Notes: generated by a model not told the origin, from the sequence alone. Counted from the stretch's first letter, positions 21,471 through 34,140 are shown. The stretch is 64,000 bases of DNA from Paraescarpia echinospica (GCA_020002185.1 JAHLWY010000215.1:62001-126000); one strand, 5' to 3'. Numbers and translations: made by a program.

Positions 21471-22870
21471 ATTTATGTATTAGTATCATTTTTATATAGT
21501 TATTGTGCTAGATTGATTATTATTAATATTATTTAATTTTGATGAATAACTGCTATTTATTTACTTCTTTATTTAGAAATTCTACTTTATTCAATATGTA
21601 TGTATTTATTTATTTTATTCTTTACCACTAATATTTATTTTAAATTAATATACATATACATATTTATTGCAATTCTACCATTTTTATGTATTTTAATATG
21701 TTGTGAAGCGCCACGAACAATACTGGATATGGCGCTATACCAAATAAAATATATTATTATCTGTTTCTCTGGGCTGTTATAACTATGCTGTGATTTTGAT
21801 TATAACTCTCGTTTTGAAGGCAACAGTCATCTCTTAGAATACACAGAAGCACGTATTATCACAATGACATTGGAAGGTTAGTTTATATGACAGTAGACCT
21901 TATAATTCCATTCGAATAGTAACGTTAGTCATTTAAATTATTAAAACCCAGCTTAATTATGTTAACTCAACGCGACAGATGACGCTACCCAAGTGAGTTT
22001 GCTTCCAGATTTAAATGGTTTGATAATACTAATAATATTTTGGTAATATTAATAATAATACGTTAACAATACTAAATAGAAGACAAAGACAAAAATCATA
22101 CTAATTAGAAAACACAGCTTCGCAATCTCCCAGTTGTAACGACTCGTGCCAAAATCAAATGCAACGTCAGGCGTAAACACAAACAGAGAGCAAATAGACC
22201 AACACTTGAAACGTTAGCGGTAGCCATCAGTGACCATATCAAGTTTCTTAGGAGCTGATGCAAGGATTGAAACACGCACACACGTCACACAATTAATGAT
22301 AATGTATTACCCGTTGCAACGTATTTTAATCGTATAACATACTGTAGTTTGAAGAATAATATAGAGTACGTATGATACGCTCATTGTCAAGATATCAACA
22401 TTATTTGAACTGGTAGGTTCGATTGTAATAACATGTCCAATATTCTGCAAGCAGAGATGTTGCTCATGGCGAGAGGCTTCACTAATAGACACCGAGCTTT
22501 GACGTTGGTTATGACGCGCCACGGTCCTTGTTTTGCTCGACTTATACACGAATACGCCGGCTCATTTGTTAGTTTCTTATACTCCATTCCATTCCGAAGC
22601 TGCGTTACACTTGTATATGCATGGACATATATGGCATAATGCGATACCATGTACCATGCGGACGTAACGATACAGCAATTTCGTATGTTATCTACATCTG
22701 CTTTAGTTGCTATGGGAGTAAGGATATAATCATCTGATTTTTTACAATATTTAACAAGGTTTAACAAGACTGCCGACCAGAGCTATCAGCTTCAGACGAC
22801 ATGCGGACAAGGAAGCCTTTGGCTTATCGAGAGTCCAACAAGTTTCCACCTACGTATAACCCCTCTCTTC
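20990..22870. other. Non-coding stretch with (TA)n and a repeat shared with 39.85 kb
   Basis: I see no gene. 21448-21467 is a (TA)n run. 22278-22420 matches about 39850-39985 in the same orientation (shared GCAACGTATTTTAATCGTAT). The ORFs at 21288, 21600 and 22307-22767 look like chance frames in AT-rich DNA. Confidence 0.4.
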
Positions 22871-22945
22871 AGATAGATAGAAATTGTATGTGTTAACATA
22901 TTCACACTGTTAGCATTAACACAATTATCAGATAATTTGTTCCAG

Positions 22946-25130
22946 TCATTTTGTCCTTTGAGAGAATGAGTACTTTGAGATATCCAACCTACACTGTTCC
23001 ATGACTAATACTGCATTGTGTCCTCTGGTTATACTGCCTTCTTTCAGTGTGAAGAAACTATTTCTGTCAATATCCTCATAACCATTCAATATCTTAAAAA
23101 CATATATTTGGTCTCCTCTTAGTCTCGTAGTCTCTAGTGTTGTCAACCCACATTCTAATAGGCGTTTATAATAACCAATATCTTTCAGTTCAGGAATCAG
23201 CTTAGTTGCTCTTGTTTGCACTCTTTCTTTCTAGCTTATCTATGTCCTTTTTACGATGTGGCCCCCATGCTTATATACAATTTTCCAAATGTGGCCTAAC
23301 TATTGTTTTGTACAGTGGCACAATTAGCTGTTTCTCCTTATATGTGATATTTATTCTAATTAGCCCTAGTATTTGGTTACCCTTTGAAGCAGCAATTCCA
23401 CATTGCTCTGAAACGTTCATGTCAGCGCTAACTGTTAATCCGAAGTCTTTTTTTAGTACAGTTTTACCTAATATAGTATCCCCCATTATGTATTCTTTGT
23501 TTACATTTCCATGTCCTACGTGGATGCAATTACACTTCCCAAAATTGAATAACATTTGCCATATTTCAGACCACTTGATCAATTTGGCTAGATTATCCTG
23601 TAAAGTGTGTTTACTTGCATCTGTTTTAACTGTTCTGAACACTTTTGTATCGTCTGCGATTTTAGTACTTTGTATAAGAATTTACTTTGTATAAGAATAC
23701 TATAGGTCCCAACACCGACACCTGGCACTCCACTGAAAACTGGTTTCCAGTTTGAAATCTCCCCCTCTACTATTACTCTCTGTCTTCTGTCTGTCAACCA
23801 TGTTTCTATCCAACTGATCACACCATCCCCTATACCATGGGCTTTAGTTTAAGTAACAGACTTTGATGTGACCCTTTATCAAATGCGTTCTGAAAATCTC
23901 AGTAGACAACATCCACTGGTGACCCATCATCTACCCATTTTGTAATTTATTCTAAAAACATAAGCGATTGAATAAACAAGACCTAGCTTTTGGGAACCCA
24001 TGTTGCGATTCATTTATTAATTTATGATTTACAAGGAATTCCACCATGTGGTCTCTAATAAGTGTTTCTAATAATTTGCATAAAACTGATGTTAAGCTCA
24101 CTGGTCTGTAATCATCTGTCTTGCTCCTCGATCCCTTTTAAAATAATGGTTAATGTTTGCTTCTTTCCATTCTAGTGGAACGATTCCCTCTTTAAATAAT
24201 GACAAGTTAAAGAATATAGCAAGTGGTGTACTGATTTGGTCTAAAATTTCCTTAAGCTGTTTTGGTGGTATCCCGTCAACTCCAGGTGATTTAGTTTTCT
24301 TTCATCATCTTAATTATCTTTGATATAATTTCAAGAGTAACACACAACTGCCCTAATTGATTTGATTCATCCCTCTCAAATTTAGTAACTGGTAATGGCA
24401 GTGAACTTATATCTTCTGTGGTATACACTAACATTTTTCGTATAGCTTCTTTTGATAGGTGTTTCTTCCTAGATCGTTTCCCTTGTTTTTTAAGGGAACA
24501 AATCTTTCAATAGTGCCATCAATCTCATCTTTCAAAATGGTCCAAAATTATGTTGCTGTCTTGTCCTTCATTAAGTTAGTCGAATATGTGTGGTAAATAT
24601 TTTCTCATCTGTTTATATTTGCCTTTGTTACATTTCTCCCCCATCGCTTTTTACCATTATTCCCTGATTGTACTTTTATACTGAAATGGATCTGGTTATC
24701 ATCACTAGATCCCAAAGGTTAATGTATTTTAACATTATCAACTAATTCGTTTTGAGAAGAGAACACTAAATCCAACACATTCCCACCTCTGGTTGGTTCC
24801 AAAACATGTTGGGTAAGAAACTGTTGGTCATCACCTCCAGCACTCTCTGGTGACTTCCACTAAATATGACCGTGATTACAATCACCCATTATAACACATT
24901 TCCCGTTACTAATCTCCTTTATAGCATTGTGCAGTTTTACATTATCCTCATATGCATGTATAGGTTCTTTATTATAGAGAATTACTCTGCCTCCCCTTCC
25001 CTCTTGTCTGTCCTTTCTAAACATGACATAACCCGATAGAGCTAATTCAGCATCTACCATGTCTTGATTTGCCCATGATTCTGTGATGCCTATTATGTCG
25101 AGGTCTATATAATATACATAAAACAACTTA
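22946..25130 (-). mobile_element. CR1-like LINE (endonuclease to RT C-terminus), degenerate
   Basis: On the minus strand, from the 5' side: the endonuclease piece 25126-24860 with DIIGITESWANQD and CVIMGDCNHGHI (family GDFNH); then a heavily broken linker and polymerase start. 23821-23588 reads ISWIETWLTDRRQRV. 23642-23271 holds the thumb (KCNCIHVGHGN, DFGLTVSADMN). 23221-22946 is the CR1 C-terminus (QTRATKLIPELKDIGYYKRL, LRGDQIYVFKILNG). The wording matches the + strand copy at 1-2830 (ITESWA, DAEL, YVMFRKD), so both are one family. Confidence 0.82.
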
Positions 25131-25139
25131 GGTAATGGA

Positions 25140-26460
25140 AAGTGACATAAACAGCATATAATTACAAATACTAATACACAATTGGCCGAAATGTATTATG
25201 TTTACGAGAAGGTTGTGACCCATGATAGGGGGAGCTTTGATCCATCCCCTGTAACATTGTTAATATTTTTCAGACGTTTAATGTTTTAGTTCTGTGAAAG
25301 CAGCTCATGCTACTTACAACTTCACGGCCATGTGAATAATTACGGATGACTAACGGCGGCTCAAAATCACGATTGCATAAATATAATATAAAATATAATA
25401 TAATAAAATAAATTATTGTTGAGTAAACATTTCGTGTTCTTTGTACAATTACCATAAGTAGTGCATTGTTGGTAATGGCATATTGACAATAAGAAATACG
25501 TATTCTGTCAATATCTGAACCAGTTCTTGACAGATGGTAGTCTAATTTTCGAGAAAACGGGCGCCCGGGGGGGTTGAATAGTTTTCGCGGTGATCTTCGA
25601 CATTTTTAAGCTCACCAAAAACCTTCAACTGCACACCCCTTGAGACTGACAAAAATGAATTATGAAGAAACAAATTTCCGAAAAAATTAATCCTGTAGGC
25701 ATTTCTTAGTAGAATATGCCAACAAACGTATTTAGGGTGAGTCGTGTATGCTGAATCAAACAAATCCATGTTAGCAATCTGTGGGAGGGGTCCACGACTC
25801 TTTAAAATTGAGAAAACACACAATTACGTCAGCTTAATCCCCAAATATAAACCAGCACCCTTCTAATTCACCTAATAAAACTAACCCATGTTGGCAATAT
25901 GCGGGAGTGGTCCATGACACCTCAGTTACAAAAAAAAACACTACGTCAGTTTTATTCACCCGAAAACAAAAATAGATAAACGCCGTTCTGATTAACGTAA
26001 TATTGATCACGCAGGGCCCAATCTCACTATAATAAAGTATTTCTCCTTATGGAGTGAGATTGATAAATAACAATGATATTTTATTTATTTATTAAGACCT
26101 ATATTTAAATTAAATACATTTTAAATATTTATTAAGAACAAGTGTGAAACAATTTAAATGATCTAAGGAGATCTGCATTTAGACTGATCGATCACCGACG
26201 TTCATACCAGCAATACAGGTGTACATAACTGTAATCACTGTTCACAACTATGAAATAGAAGAAAGTAGTTATACAGAATAATAATAATAATCAAATTAAT
26301 ACAATAATCAAAATACCAAAGCTAGGTAACAGTTATCGGTTATTACTAAGACATTACTTAAACATATTAGTTTAACATTGTACGATGCACTATATGATAT
26401 GATATGGAATGTTAACAGCTGATTATACTTAGAATTATCACAAATATGGTCATAGGACTT
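25140..26460. other. Non-coding spacer with an old ~120-bp direct duplication
   Basis: Two diverged direct copies lie at about 25755-25866 and 25876-25992. Both hold CCATGTTxGCAAT.TG.GGGAG.GGTCCA.GAC and ACGTCAGxTT. A short inverted repeat (ATCTCACT..AGTGAGAT) lies at about 26020-26062. The bases just before 26461 would be the 3' untranslated part of the Penelope element. Confidence 0.4.
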
Positions 26461-28668
26461 CTAGTTTTGTATTAACGATATGATTTGTTTGCTTAGAAGC
26501 AAGGCTTCCTTGATATGCAAAATTCTTCTGTTGGGTTCCTTGTCTACAATTTTCACTCCCTCCCAGTCTATGACGTGGTTTTCAGTTGTCGTATGGTCTG
26601 TAAGGGCGGATTTATTGATGGTAGACATCAACTTTTTTTTCGCTCCTTGTGTATTTCTCAGTGTTCCTCCAGTCTTGTTTTGAGTAGTCTTCCTGTCTCC
26701 CCAATGTACTCAGCACCACAATTCTTGCACGGTGTTTGGTACACCAGTTCGCCCTGTTCTTCTAGCTGTACTTTGTCCTTGGGATGTACCAACAGGTGCC
26801 TGAGGGTGGTGTGGGGACGCATGGCTGTTGCTACTCCATACTTCTTCAGTACTCGATGTACTCTCTCTGAGACCCCCTCTATGTATGGGATGACTACTTG
26901 GCTCCGATAGTTGTTGTCCTTAGTCTTTTTGTTGGTCTTTTTCTTCTTACTGCTATCTGTCACCTGTCATCTGTGCCCACGACGGATAGCTACATACTCT
27001 TAGAGTTCCTCTCAGGTGTTCCACCTCTTCTTTCTTGTCCCCCTCCTCCCAAGTTATTGTCTCACACCTGTTCATAAGGGTTCTGACAACTCCCAACTTC
27101 TGATGTTTGGGGTGGTGGGACGCAAAGTTCAGGTATTGGTCAGTGTGCGTCTTCTTCCTGTACACTGTGGATTTCACACTGCCATCTTCCTTTCTGGTGA
27201 ACTTTGCATCCAAGAAGGGCATGCTGTTGTTCTCTTCATCTTCCAGCGTAAAAACGGTGCTACATGTGGGGTCTACAGTGTTCATGTGTTGTTGTAATTT
27301 CTTTGCCTTTCCTGTGTGTACCAGGAAAATTACATCGTCCACATATCGCTTCCAGTTTCTTGGTTGGCAATCGACTGGTGCTGTGGCTATGATTTTCTGC
27401 TCCAGGTCCTCCATGTACAGGTTCACAACAATGGGGGGTACTGGACTGCCCATGGCTACCCCAAACGTCTGCTGGTAAATTTATCCGCGAAATCTGAAGT
27501 ATGTCGTCTCCAAGACAAATTTCAACAACTCCATGATGTCGTCTACGTTTAGGTTTGTTCTCTTCTTTATTGTCTTGTCAATCTCTAGTCTTTTTCTGAT
27601 GATTTCGCAAGCTTCTCTGATCGGGGTCTTCGTGAACAGTGACACAACATCATATGACACAAATGATTCTCCTTCTTCCATTCTCAGCTTTGTCATTTCT
27701 TTCACCAATTCTTGTGAATTTTCTGTATGGTGTTCTGTTTTTCCCAACAAGTGGTTGTAGTATGTTGGCCAATTCTCTGGATACTCTGTATGCTATTGTC
27801 TGTGTGTAGTCGACAATTGGTCTGAGTGGCACCTTCTCCTTGTGGATTTTTGGTGATCCATACATCCGTGGTACTTTTTCTAGCGCAGGATACAAGTACC
27901 AGTACTGGTCTTTGGTGATCTTCCCGTATTTCTCCAAGGAATTTACCATTCTGATGAGTTCTGCCTTATATTTCTTGGTCGGGTCCTTCTTTAACATCTC
28001 ATATGTCGCTTCGTCACTTAGCATTTCTTTCATGTTGTCTGGTATTCTTTCCATGATGACTGTGGCTTTTCCCTTGTCCGCAGGGAGTATGGTGGTGGAC
28101 TTCTCCTTCTGTAGCTCTTTTAAAGTTGTTCTTTCTTGTCTGGTTAGGTTCTGTTTGGGAACTTTTGTTGATTTAAGAACTCCCGCGATGTCTGCACGAA
28201 GTTTATCTTTTTGTTCTTGTGGTAGGCTCCATGTCGCGTGTTCTGCCGCTATGACGAACCCCTCGGTCGTTACTTTTTCTGGCGTTACCGCGTAATTTAG
28301 TCCCTTCGCTAATATCTTATTCTGGTCCCCGGACAGTTTGTTTTTCGACAGGTTTATCACCCACCTTTTTAGCTGGGTTCCGGTAAGGTCAGTTTCGTTT
28401 GTTCTGTCTCTCTTCGCTTTCAAGCGCCGAATTTTTTTTTTTGATGACGCCTTTTTGTTTTCTCGTGTGTACTCTCACTGACATGCGCGATGTGGCGCGT
28501 GACGTTTTGTTGTTCTTCCCTTGACAACGAAGTAAACACCATCGTTTCTAGGGCGCGTTTCTTCTCTTTAAACGTGTCCAATTTGTTGTTTATGACACGT
28601 ATTCTCTCTCTCACTGCTTCCTTCCTGGCCTTGTCCACTATTCGCCTCGCATACGTCGTGTTTATCAA
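26461..28668 (-). mobile_element. Penelope-like element: RT and GIY-YIG endonuclease, nearly complete
   Basis: Read on the minus strand: a basic N-terminus (28668-28420), then LPADKGKATVIMERIPDNM (about 28060-28110), PRMYGSPKIHKEKVPLRPIV (about 27810-27870), FVSYDVVSLFTKTPI (motif A), VAMGSPVPPIVVNLYMEDL (motif B), WKRYVDDVIFLV (motif C with YVDD) and NSMPFLDAKFTRKEDGS. A GIY-YIG domain follows (VYQTPCKNCGAEYIGETGRL, about 26670-26730), then ENHVIDWEGVKIV and a TAG at 26461. The order RT then GIY-YIG defines the canonical Penelope group. There are at least four frameshifts (near 28420, 27700, 26955 and 26655) and one in-frame stop at 27481. It is dead, but every domain is readable. Confidence 0.92.
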
Positions 28669-28788
28669 GCATTTCAGACTGAGACTGGGAGGTGTTACAT
28701 TGATGTCTTTGCAACGTAGCGTAAATACAAGGTGATTTATGTGGCGTCATCACGTCTTTAACACATTCTTGTCCTTATTTTGTCGTAA

Positions 28789-29045
28789 GATTACTGAACA
28801 CTCTTCATAATAATTCGTTTTCAAATCAGAAACTTTAATTTTTTCATATTCGAGATGTTTAATTTACCTGGTAGAGGCTTTCGTCAACGCATCACGTAGA
28901 CTTCATCAGTACCGATGGCACTAAATGACGTCATCGTACACGTGAAGCAGTTCGTTGACGAAAACCTCTACCAGATCTTGGATATAAAAAATTGAAAGTG
29001 TCTGATTTGAAAACGAACTATCCTGACGAATGCTCAGTAATGTTA
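28789..29045. repeat. Inverted repeat upstream of the Penelope element (pLTR-like)
   Basis: Arms 28789-28889 and 28953-29045 are inverted copies (CTGGTAGAGGCTTTCGTCAA against TTGACGAAAACCTCTACCAG; TTCGTTTTCAAATCAGA against TCTGATTTGAAAACGAA). They sit about 120 bp upstream of the element's N-terminus on its own strand. In that sense the near arm reads CTGATGAAGTC (28909-28899), a loop, then GACGAAA (28885-28879), the same hammerhead-like layout as at 9.7-10.2 kb. A copy of the right arm lies at about 61830-61930. Confidence 0.65.
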
Positions 29046-29535
29046 CTGCGGAAATGTAACTGTTAACGGACTGAATCAAGTGTGTCGTGCATCACAATAA
29101 ACACATTGAGAGGGTGCACAACATGTATTGATTATAGTGTGTTAAAAGACAAATTACACGTGTGGTAAATCTAACACTTTTACCCTAATATGATTGCTAG
29201 GGTTAAACTTACATAAAAGTCATTGATTCTTCGTGTTTGTCCCCTTCAAACATTGTATACACACTTGTGTGTGTATATGGTATTTTGTAGAGTATGCATA
29301 ATTATATCACATCAAATATATATTTTATATATGTATTTGGTTATCTATGTGTATATATACACAGGTTTATTTTCTTTCTTCTTGTATTATGTTTCCAATG
29401 TTTTAATAAACGAATCCATCATTCATTCAAATGTTATTCTCCTAACAATGCTGCTTTTCATTGGCAAATATCAATTTGTTTGCAACAAGAAGTTTGTAAG
29501 AGAACGGTTTTAATCTTTTATCAACACAATCTACA
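29046..29535 (+). repeat. Start of duplicated unit 1 (copy 1 of a three-copy block)
   Basis: This non-coding block is closely repeated at about 61190-61690 and 61920-62400, all in the same orientation. Shared markers are CTGTTAACGG..T.AATCAAG, AACACTTTTA..CT.ATATGATT and CCTTCAAACATTGTAT. It ends at CTACATTGCATCGTGACGTG. Confidence 0.7.
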
Positions 29536-29549
29536 TTGCATCGTGACGT

Positions 29550-30033
29550 GATGAATAGCAGCAACGAAACAATGAATGTCTTCATCACAAACGGCATTCC
29601 AATTGAAAGATTTACTGTTGTCGTGTGTATTTTGTGTTCCGGAAATGCGCTCATGAAAGCCGTATACATTTCTAAAAAAGCTATACCTACCCAGCTCTGT
29701 ATGCTTCGTATGGTATCGGTAATTTATAAGCAGTGCATTTGGGAACACCAGCTGTAATGTCTTTGTATAAACTAGTTGCAAATCTGGCGTTTGTATTCAA
29801 CTCAGAAACATGGATTATACAAAGGGAGATGTGATTTAATGTCATGTAAGTTATGCCCATTAGCTAAACTATATCACAAAAACACTACAATGTATATTAC
29901 GACATCGTCATTTATTCCGACATCCGGACCTTGTGGAACACGCGTTTACGTGGCATTAGGGATGTTATGGCTTAGTTATTTGTCTTGTAGGGAACTATTG
30001 AACGTAGTAGTTGTGTTTACACATATTCATTGA
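29550..30033 (+). pseudogene. ORF fragment shared with 43750 region; GPCR-TM1-like, not assigned
   Basis: The frame opening MNSSNETMNVFI (29551 on) resembles a GPCR N-terminus: two sequons, then a hydrophobic helix with GN (ILCSGN). A loosely matching stretch in the known family is MNVSEDAN..FLMCVFGIPGN. The copy at 43751-43933 differs at about 14 amino-acid sites and only about five silent sites, as expected without selection. A second frame (29776-30033) continues with a Cys-rich and a hydrophobic part. I keep this as an unassigned decayed fragment. It may be a relic of a related receptor or of a Penelope linker (CKLCPLAK). Confidence 0.35.
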
Positions 30034-30375
30034 TTTAGTGTCAATGATTCTTCGAAGTAAAACATCGGTGTCTTTTCAAAAATGAAATAATTTATATATA
30101 AATATGTCCTTATTATATTAAATAATATGCATGAATGAAGTACACACACTAATCTATTAAACATTAATAATCAAATAAATTTGTAATATTGGCATGTGGT
30201 CCGTTAGTAACTAGCATCAAAATACAGATGTCGTAAACACATTTTTGTTAATGATGCAAATGTGTGCAATTACAGGCAAAGTTTCTGAGAAAGTGGTACA
30301 CTACTAATTGCATGAGCATGTGCGCAACACAATTTCGAGCAGCCAACACGGATTTATGAGGCGTAGAAGTGCATT

Positions 30376-31740
30376 ATAACTCATGTAGCGTGTTACTTGA
30401 ACGCCATTACTGAAACTGTTGACAACAAAAACAGGTTGACTCTGTTTATTTGGACTTCAGTAAAGACTTTGATTCGGTGTGCCATCCATTGTTAATTCAC
30501 AAGCTTAGATAACATGGCTATTCCGGGCTATGCATAGAGTGGTTGCAGTCTTACATTGTCAACATAAAACAACGCGTGGTCCTCGAAGGCAAAGCATCTG
30601 ACTTGAAACCGGTGTTGTCTAGTGTACCACAAGGTTCACAAATTAGACTACTTCTGTTTATCTTGTATATTAACGATCTAACTAATCATGTTGATTCATG
30701 TAAAATTTCATGGTATACTGATGATTCCAAATTGTTTAAAGAACTTTAACGGATTGTCAGTTGGTGCAGAAGGATATGGACAGTGCATGTCTTCGGTGTG
30801 AGACATAGCACCTTAAACTTAACGTTGAGAAATGCTGCATAATGTCGTTCATTAACATAAAGAAACTTATGTCCTATGACTACACGATCTTAAGCCAGTC
30901 TCATCCCAAGGTCACCTCTGTCAAAGGTCTCTGTGTCACATTGACCGACAGTTTGACTTTTAAAGATCATATTAATCGTAGTAGTGTGTATAAAGCTTTT
31001 CAAATGTTTGGTTTTATTAAGCGCGTTTGCACAACATTTACCGATGTACAGGCTTTGCGATCCTTGTATATATATATATCTAGTCAGAAGTCAGTTGGGG
31101 TATTGCAGTGTTACCTGGAATCCCCGGCAACGTAAGTTTATTGACAAAATCGAACGAGTCTAAAAAATGTATTAAATACATGTGTTACAAATCCAAAATA
31201 CTGTACTCCTCTGACAGGTAGCCTGAACTTTGTCATCATTTTAAACTACCTTCCCATCAACATCGTAAGCAAGATACAGCTCTCTTCTTTTTACAAAAGT
31301 GTGTGCACTCCCACTTAGACTCGTTCTATCTGGCAGGGGCTATCAACTGTCACTGTCCTTCACGATCACTACGAAACTACACTTCTATTATAGTTTCCAA
31401 TGACAGAATCAACATTAGAAGACACTCTGTTTTGAATAAATGTATGACTACTTTCAACACATTGCATTTGAGTGATCCAACTTGTGATATATTTTCTGGA
31501 GCTGAAACCTTTAGATATTCAATTCACAAACATTTCTATGTATAATGGATGTTTACCTGGTGTATTTAACGTTGATATTTTGTGGTTTTTATGTCCTTAT
31601 TGTTCTTATCGTTTGTATTGTTCTATTATTGTTTAATTATTTATATGCATTGTTTCAGTTATCAGTCATGTTACTGAGTCCAGTGGGCCTGTTGGAATCT
31701 GAGTAAATACAATACAATACTATACAATATAATGAAAAAT
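30376..31740 (+). mobile_element. LINE reverse-transcriptase fragment with microsatellite tail
   Basis: Read in + frames: SVYLDFSK/CHPLLIHKL (motif A, about 30440-30510), VVLEGKASDLKPVLSSVPQG (30575-30632), LLLFILYINDLTNHV and WYTDDSKLF (motif C with Asp pair, about 30713-30740), then LTDSLTFKDHINRS and the C-terminus SLRNYTSIIVSNDRINIRRH (31353-31420). It ends in an AATAC tail at about 31700. The 3' half repeats 2830-3760, and the 5' half repeats 45540-45890. Motif B lacks the usual G after GSQI, and frames are broken. Confidence 0.8.
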
Positions 31741-31899
31741 GTGCCATGGAAATGTATGCAACACAAATGGTTGATGTGGTTTTCATGCTAATCTTAGCCT
31801 ATGTCCTACATCGTATTAGAAAACCAAACAACTAAAATATTGGAATTTGACTATATATATACATGTTTGTTTGATTTTTAGTAGAAGACGTCCACATAT

Positions 31900-32253
31900 G
31901 TTGTGCACTTTACTCTAAACTGTACGAACCTATACGTGCAAAATATTTACAATGAGTACACTAAGCTAATATTAATTGTGGACAAACCGTGCTACAACCA
32001 GCACTGACTGCGATAAGTGCAAGTCCAGACGTAACCTGCGGCACGGTGTGAAGAATGAACGTAGACAACGCATATATTTGAAATAGCACATACTGCATAA
32101 AATTAGATGCAGAAAAACATGTTCTGATATCGACAATATCGATTTATCTGTAATACACGGTTCCCGATTCAAATAATATCAATTTAACTATGTAACTGTG
32201 TCATTTTTTTGTACTTCTGCACATGTTTTAATTTTTAGTGGTCATCGACAAAT
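31900..32253 (+). promoter_or_regulatory. Upstream remnant of GPCR copy C with a splice-acceptor-like site
   Basis: Matches the last ~350 bp before copies A and D. A pyrimidine-rich TTTTAATTTTTAG ends at 32238, 15 bases before the ATG. The distal upstream block seen in A and D is missing here, so the copy was probably cut from its promoter. Confidence 0.5.
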
Positions 32254-32822
32254 ATGGATTCGCTCATCACGCCAAGTTTTCAGCAGCAAGGTTTGAACGA
32301 CTCTTTCATCAACTCCACTTTGCTACCTGTTGGTATGAATGTCAGCGAGGATGCGAATAGTTTCTCTACAAAGGTAATTCAAATACAGAGTTTCGCCACC
32401 TTCCTTATGTGTATGTTTGGTGTACCAGACAACCTGCTCGTCCTCGCCGTGTACGCCTGCAAGATGACGTCATCCACCAGAGTGTACATGTTTGCTTTGG
32501 CCGTCGTTGATTTGGACATTTGCGCTACCGGAAACATCCTGACAATAGTCGTGCTTCACTTCACCAGCATATTCATTATTTCATTCAGCATGCGTACGTC
32601 GGTCGTATACTCCGCGTTTCTTCTGGCGTTTGTGTCAATAGAACGCCTGCTGGCAGTGCGGCGTCCTCACACGTTCCGTCGAGTACACGACGGGCGAAGC
32701 GGGTGCTGGTCGTCATCGCTCTTACTGCCGCTCTCGTTGCTGCAGCCTTAACAGTGGCAAGAATCAGCAAAAACAGGCTGTTGCATAGTGTATTTTCCGC
32801 GGTTCTTAAATTAACAAACGTT
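32254..32822 (+). pseudogene. GPCR copy C, frameshifted and truncated
   Basis: Starts MDSLITPSFQQ and stays open through TM1 (GVPDNLLVL; the usual Gly before N is Asp here), TM2 (LAVVDLD) and TM3 (VSIERLLAVRRPHTF). A 1-base loss at about 32680 shifts the frame. TM4 and the start of TM5 continue in another frame (RRAKRVLVVIALTAAL, 32691 on). Similarity to A and D stops near 32820, before the middle of TM5, and unrelated AT-rich DNA follows. The last two helices are missing, so this copy cannot make a receptor. Confidence 0.9.
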
Positions 32823-33016
32823 TATAAGTTCTTGCATTTTGCGTAAATTATGATAATATTGCTGTGTAGGCATCAGGAGATTAAATTAGTTGTTATAATT
32901 CAAATAAATAAATAAATACTTATGTTAAAATACCTACTTAAAAATATGTTCCTTCTGCTGTAAAAATAGATCAATATATTTAAAAATGAATAGCTTAGAA
33001 AATAATATTTACACGG

Positions 33017-34140
33017 TCATTGAAACAGTGTACGCATTATATAAAAACGTGGGCTTTTAAAGCCGTCTTGACTGATTGAAGTTTTTGAAGTAACTGTAGT
33101 CGGCAGAGTATTCCTTATTGTAGCGGCAGCGTGAACGAATGCGCAGTCCGTTGGCTTTCGTTCGTGGTCTCTCAACCACAAGACTGTTACACTCAGCAGA
33201 AGTCTTAGACTTCTGGCCGGTTTTTGGATTGACACAAGTGTTTGCATGTGTTGTGGTGAGAGTTCAGCATTCAACCCCTTATATGTAAGTTCTGCTATTT
33301 TTGTAGGTAATCCGTTGCTGGACAGGCAGACAGTGGATTTGGCGCAGTAGTGGTAATGCACTGTCGCATCGCGCACTCCGAGTTATTAGACGAACCGTAG
33401 CATTCTGTAGTGGCTGCAACCTGCCGATGTTCTAGGCAGAAGTGCCAAACAAAAGCGAATTGCAGTAGTTAATGTGTGATGTAATCATTGCATTGACAAC
33501 ACGTTCTGCTGTCTACTGTGGCAGGTAACCGTGAATTTGGCGAAGTGTGACTATATCAGTGTATTGTACAATACAATATTTATATTACGAAGTAGTAACT
33601 ATTTTAGTATATTCAATACACGTAACATCCTTGAAACCCTATTTGAAATGTTGTCAATGTGATTTTCCAGTTAAATTGTTCATTAAAAGTTATTCCAAGA
33701 AAATTGAATTCTACCACTCTGTCAATAGCAGTGTTATCTATGATTAATAATGGGGAAGTCACATTTTTTCTTCTGCCTGTTTTGAAAAGCATTATATAAA
33801 AAGTGGGTTTTTTAAGCCGTCTTGACAGTTTGAAGTTTTTGAAGTAACGGTAGTCGGCAGAGTATTCCATATTGTAGCGGCAGCGTGAACGAATGCGTAT
33901 ACACTGGATTTCGTTCGTGGTCTCTCAACTACAAGACTGAAACACTCTGCAGAACGAATACTTCTGGCCGGTTTGTGGATGGACACAAGTGTCTGCATAT
34001 ACTGTGGCGAGAGCTTAGCAATCAAATCCTTATATGTAAGTTCTGCTATTTTTGTAGGTAATCCGTTGCTGGACAGGCAGCCAGTGGATTTGGCGCAGTA
34101 GTGGTAACCAACTGTCGCATCACGCACGCCGAGTTATTAG
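33017..34140 (-). mobile_element. LINE RT C-terminus, two tandem copies
   Basis: 33376-33017 and 34127-33792 on the minus strand encode the same polymerase C-terminus: LSSNGLPTKIAELTYK, SIHKPARSIRS, and AFVHAAATIWNTLPTTVTSK. This is the R.W..LP pattern of L2/CR1-like elements. 33870-33613 supplies the thumb (VVEFNFLGITFNEQFNWKI). A third copy lies at 52202-51890. The two adjoining copies share the flanking bases CGAACCGTAGC..T.TGTAGT, so the pair arose by local duplication of about 760 bp. Confidence 0.78.

Noticed and set aside
27016..27552. + strand ORFs over the Penelope RT
   Set aside because: Shadows; the minus strand carries all RT motifs.
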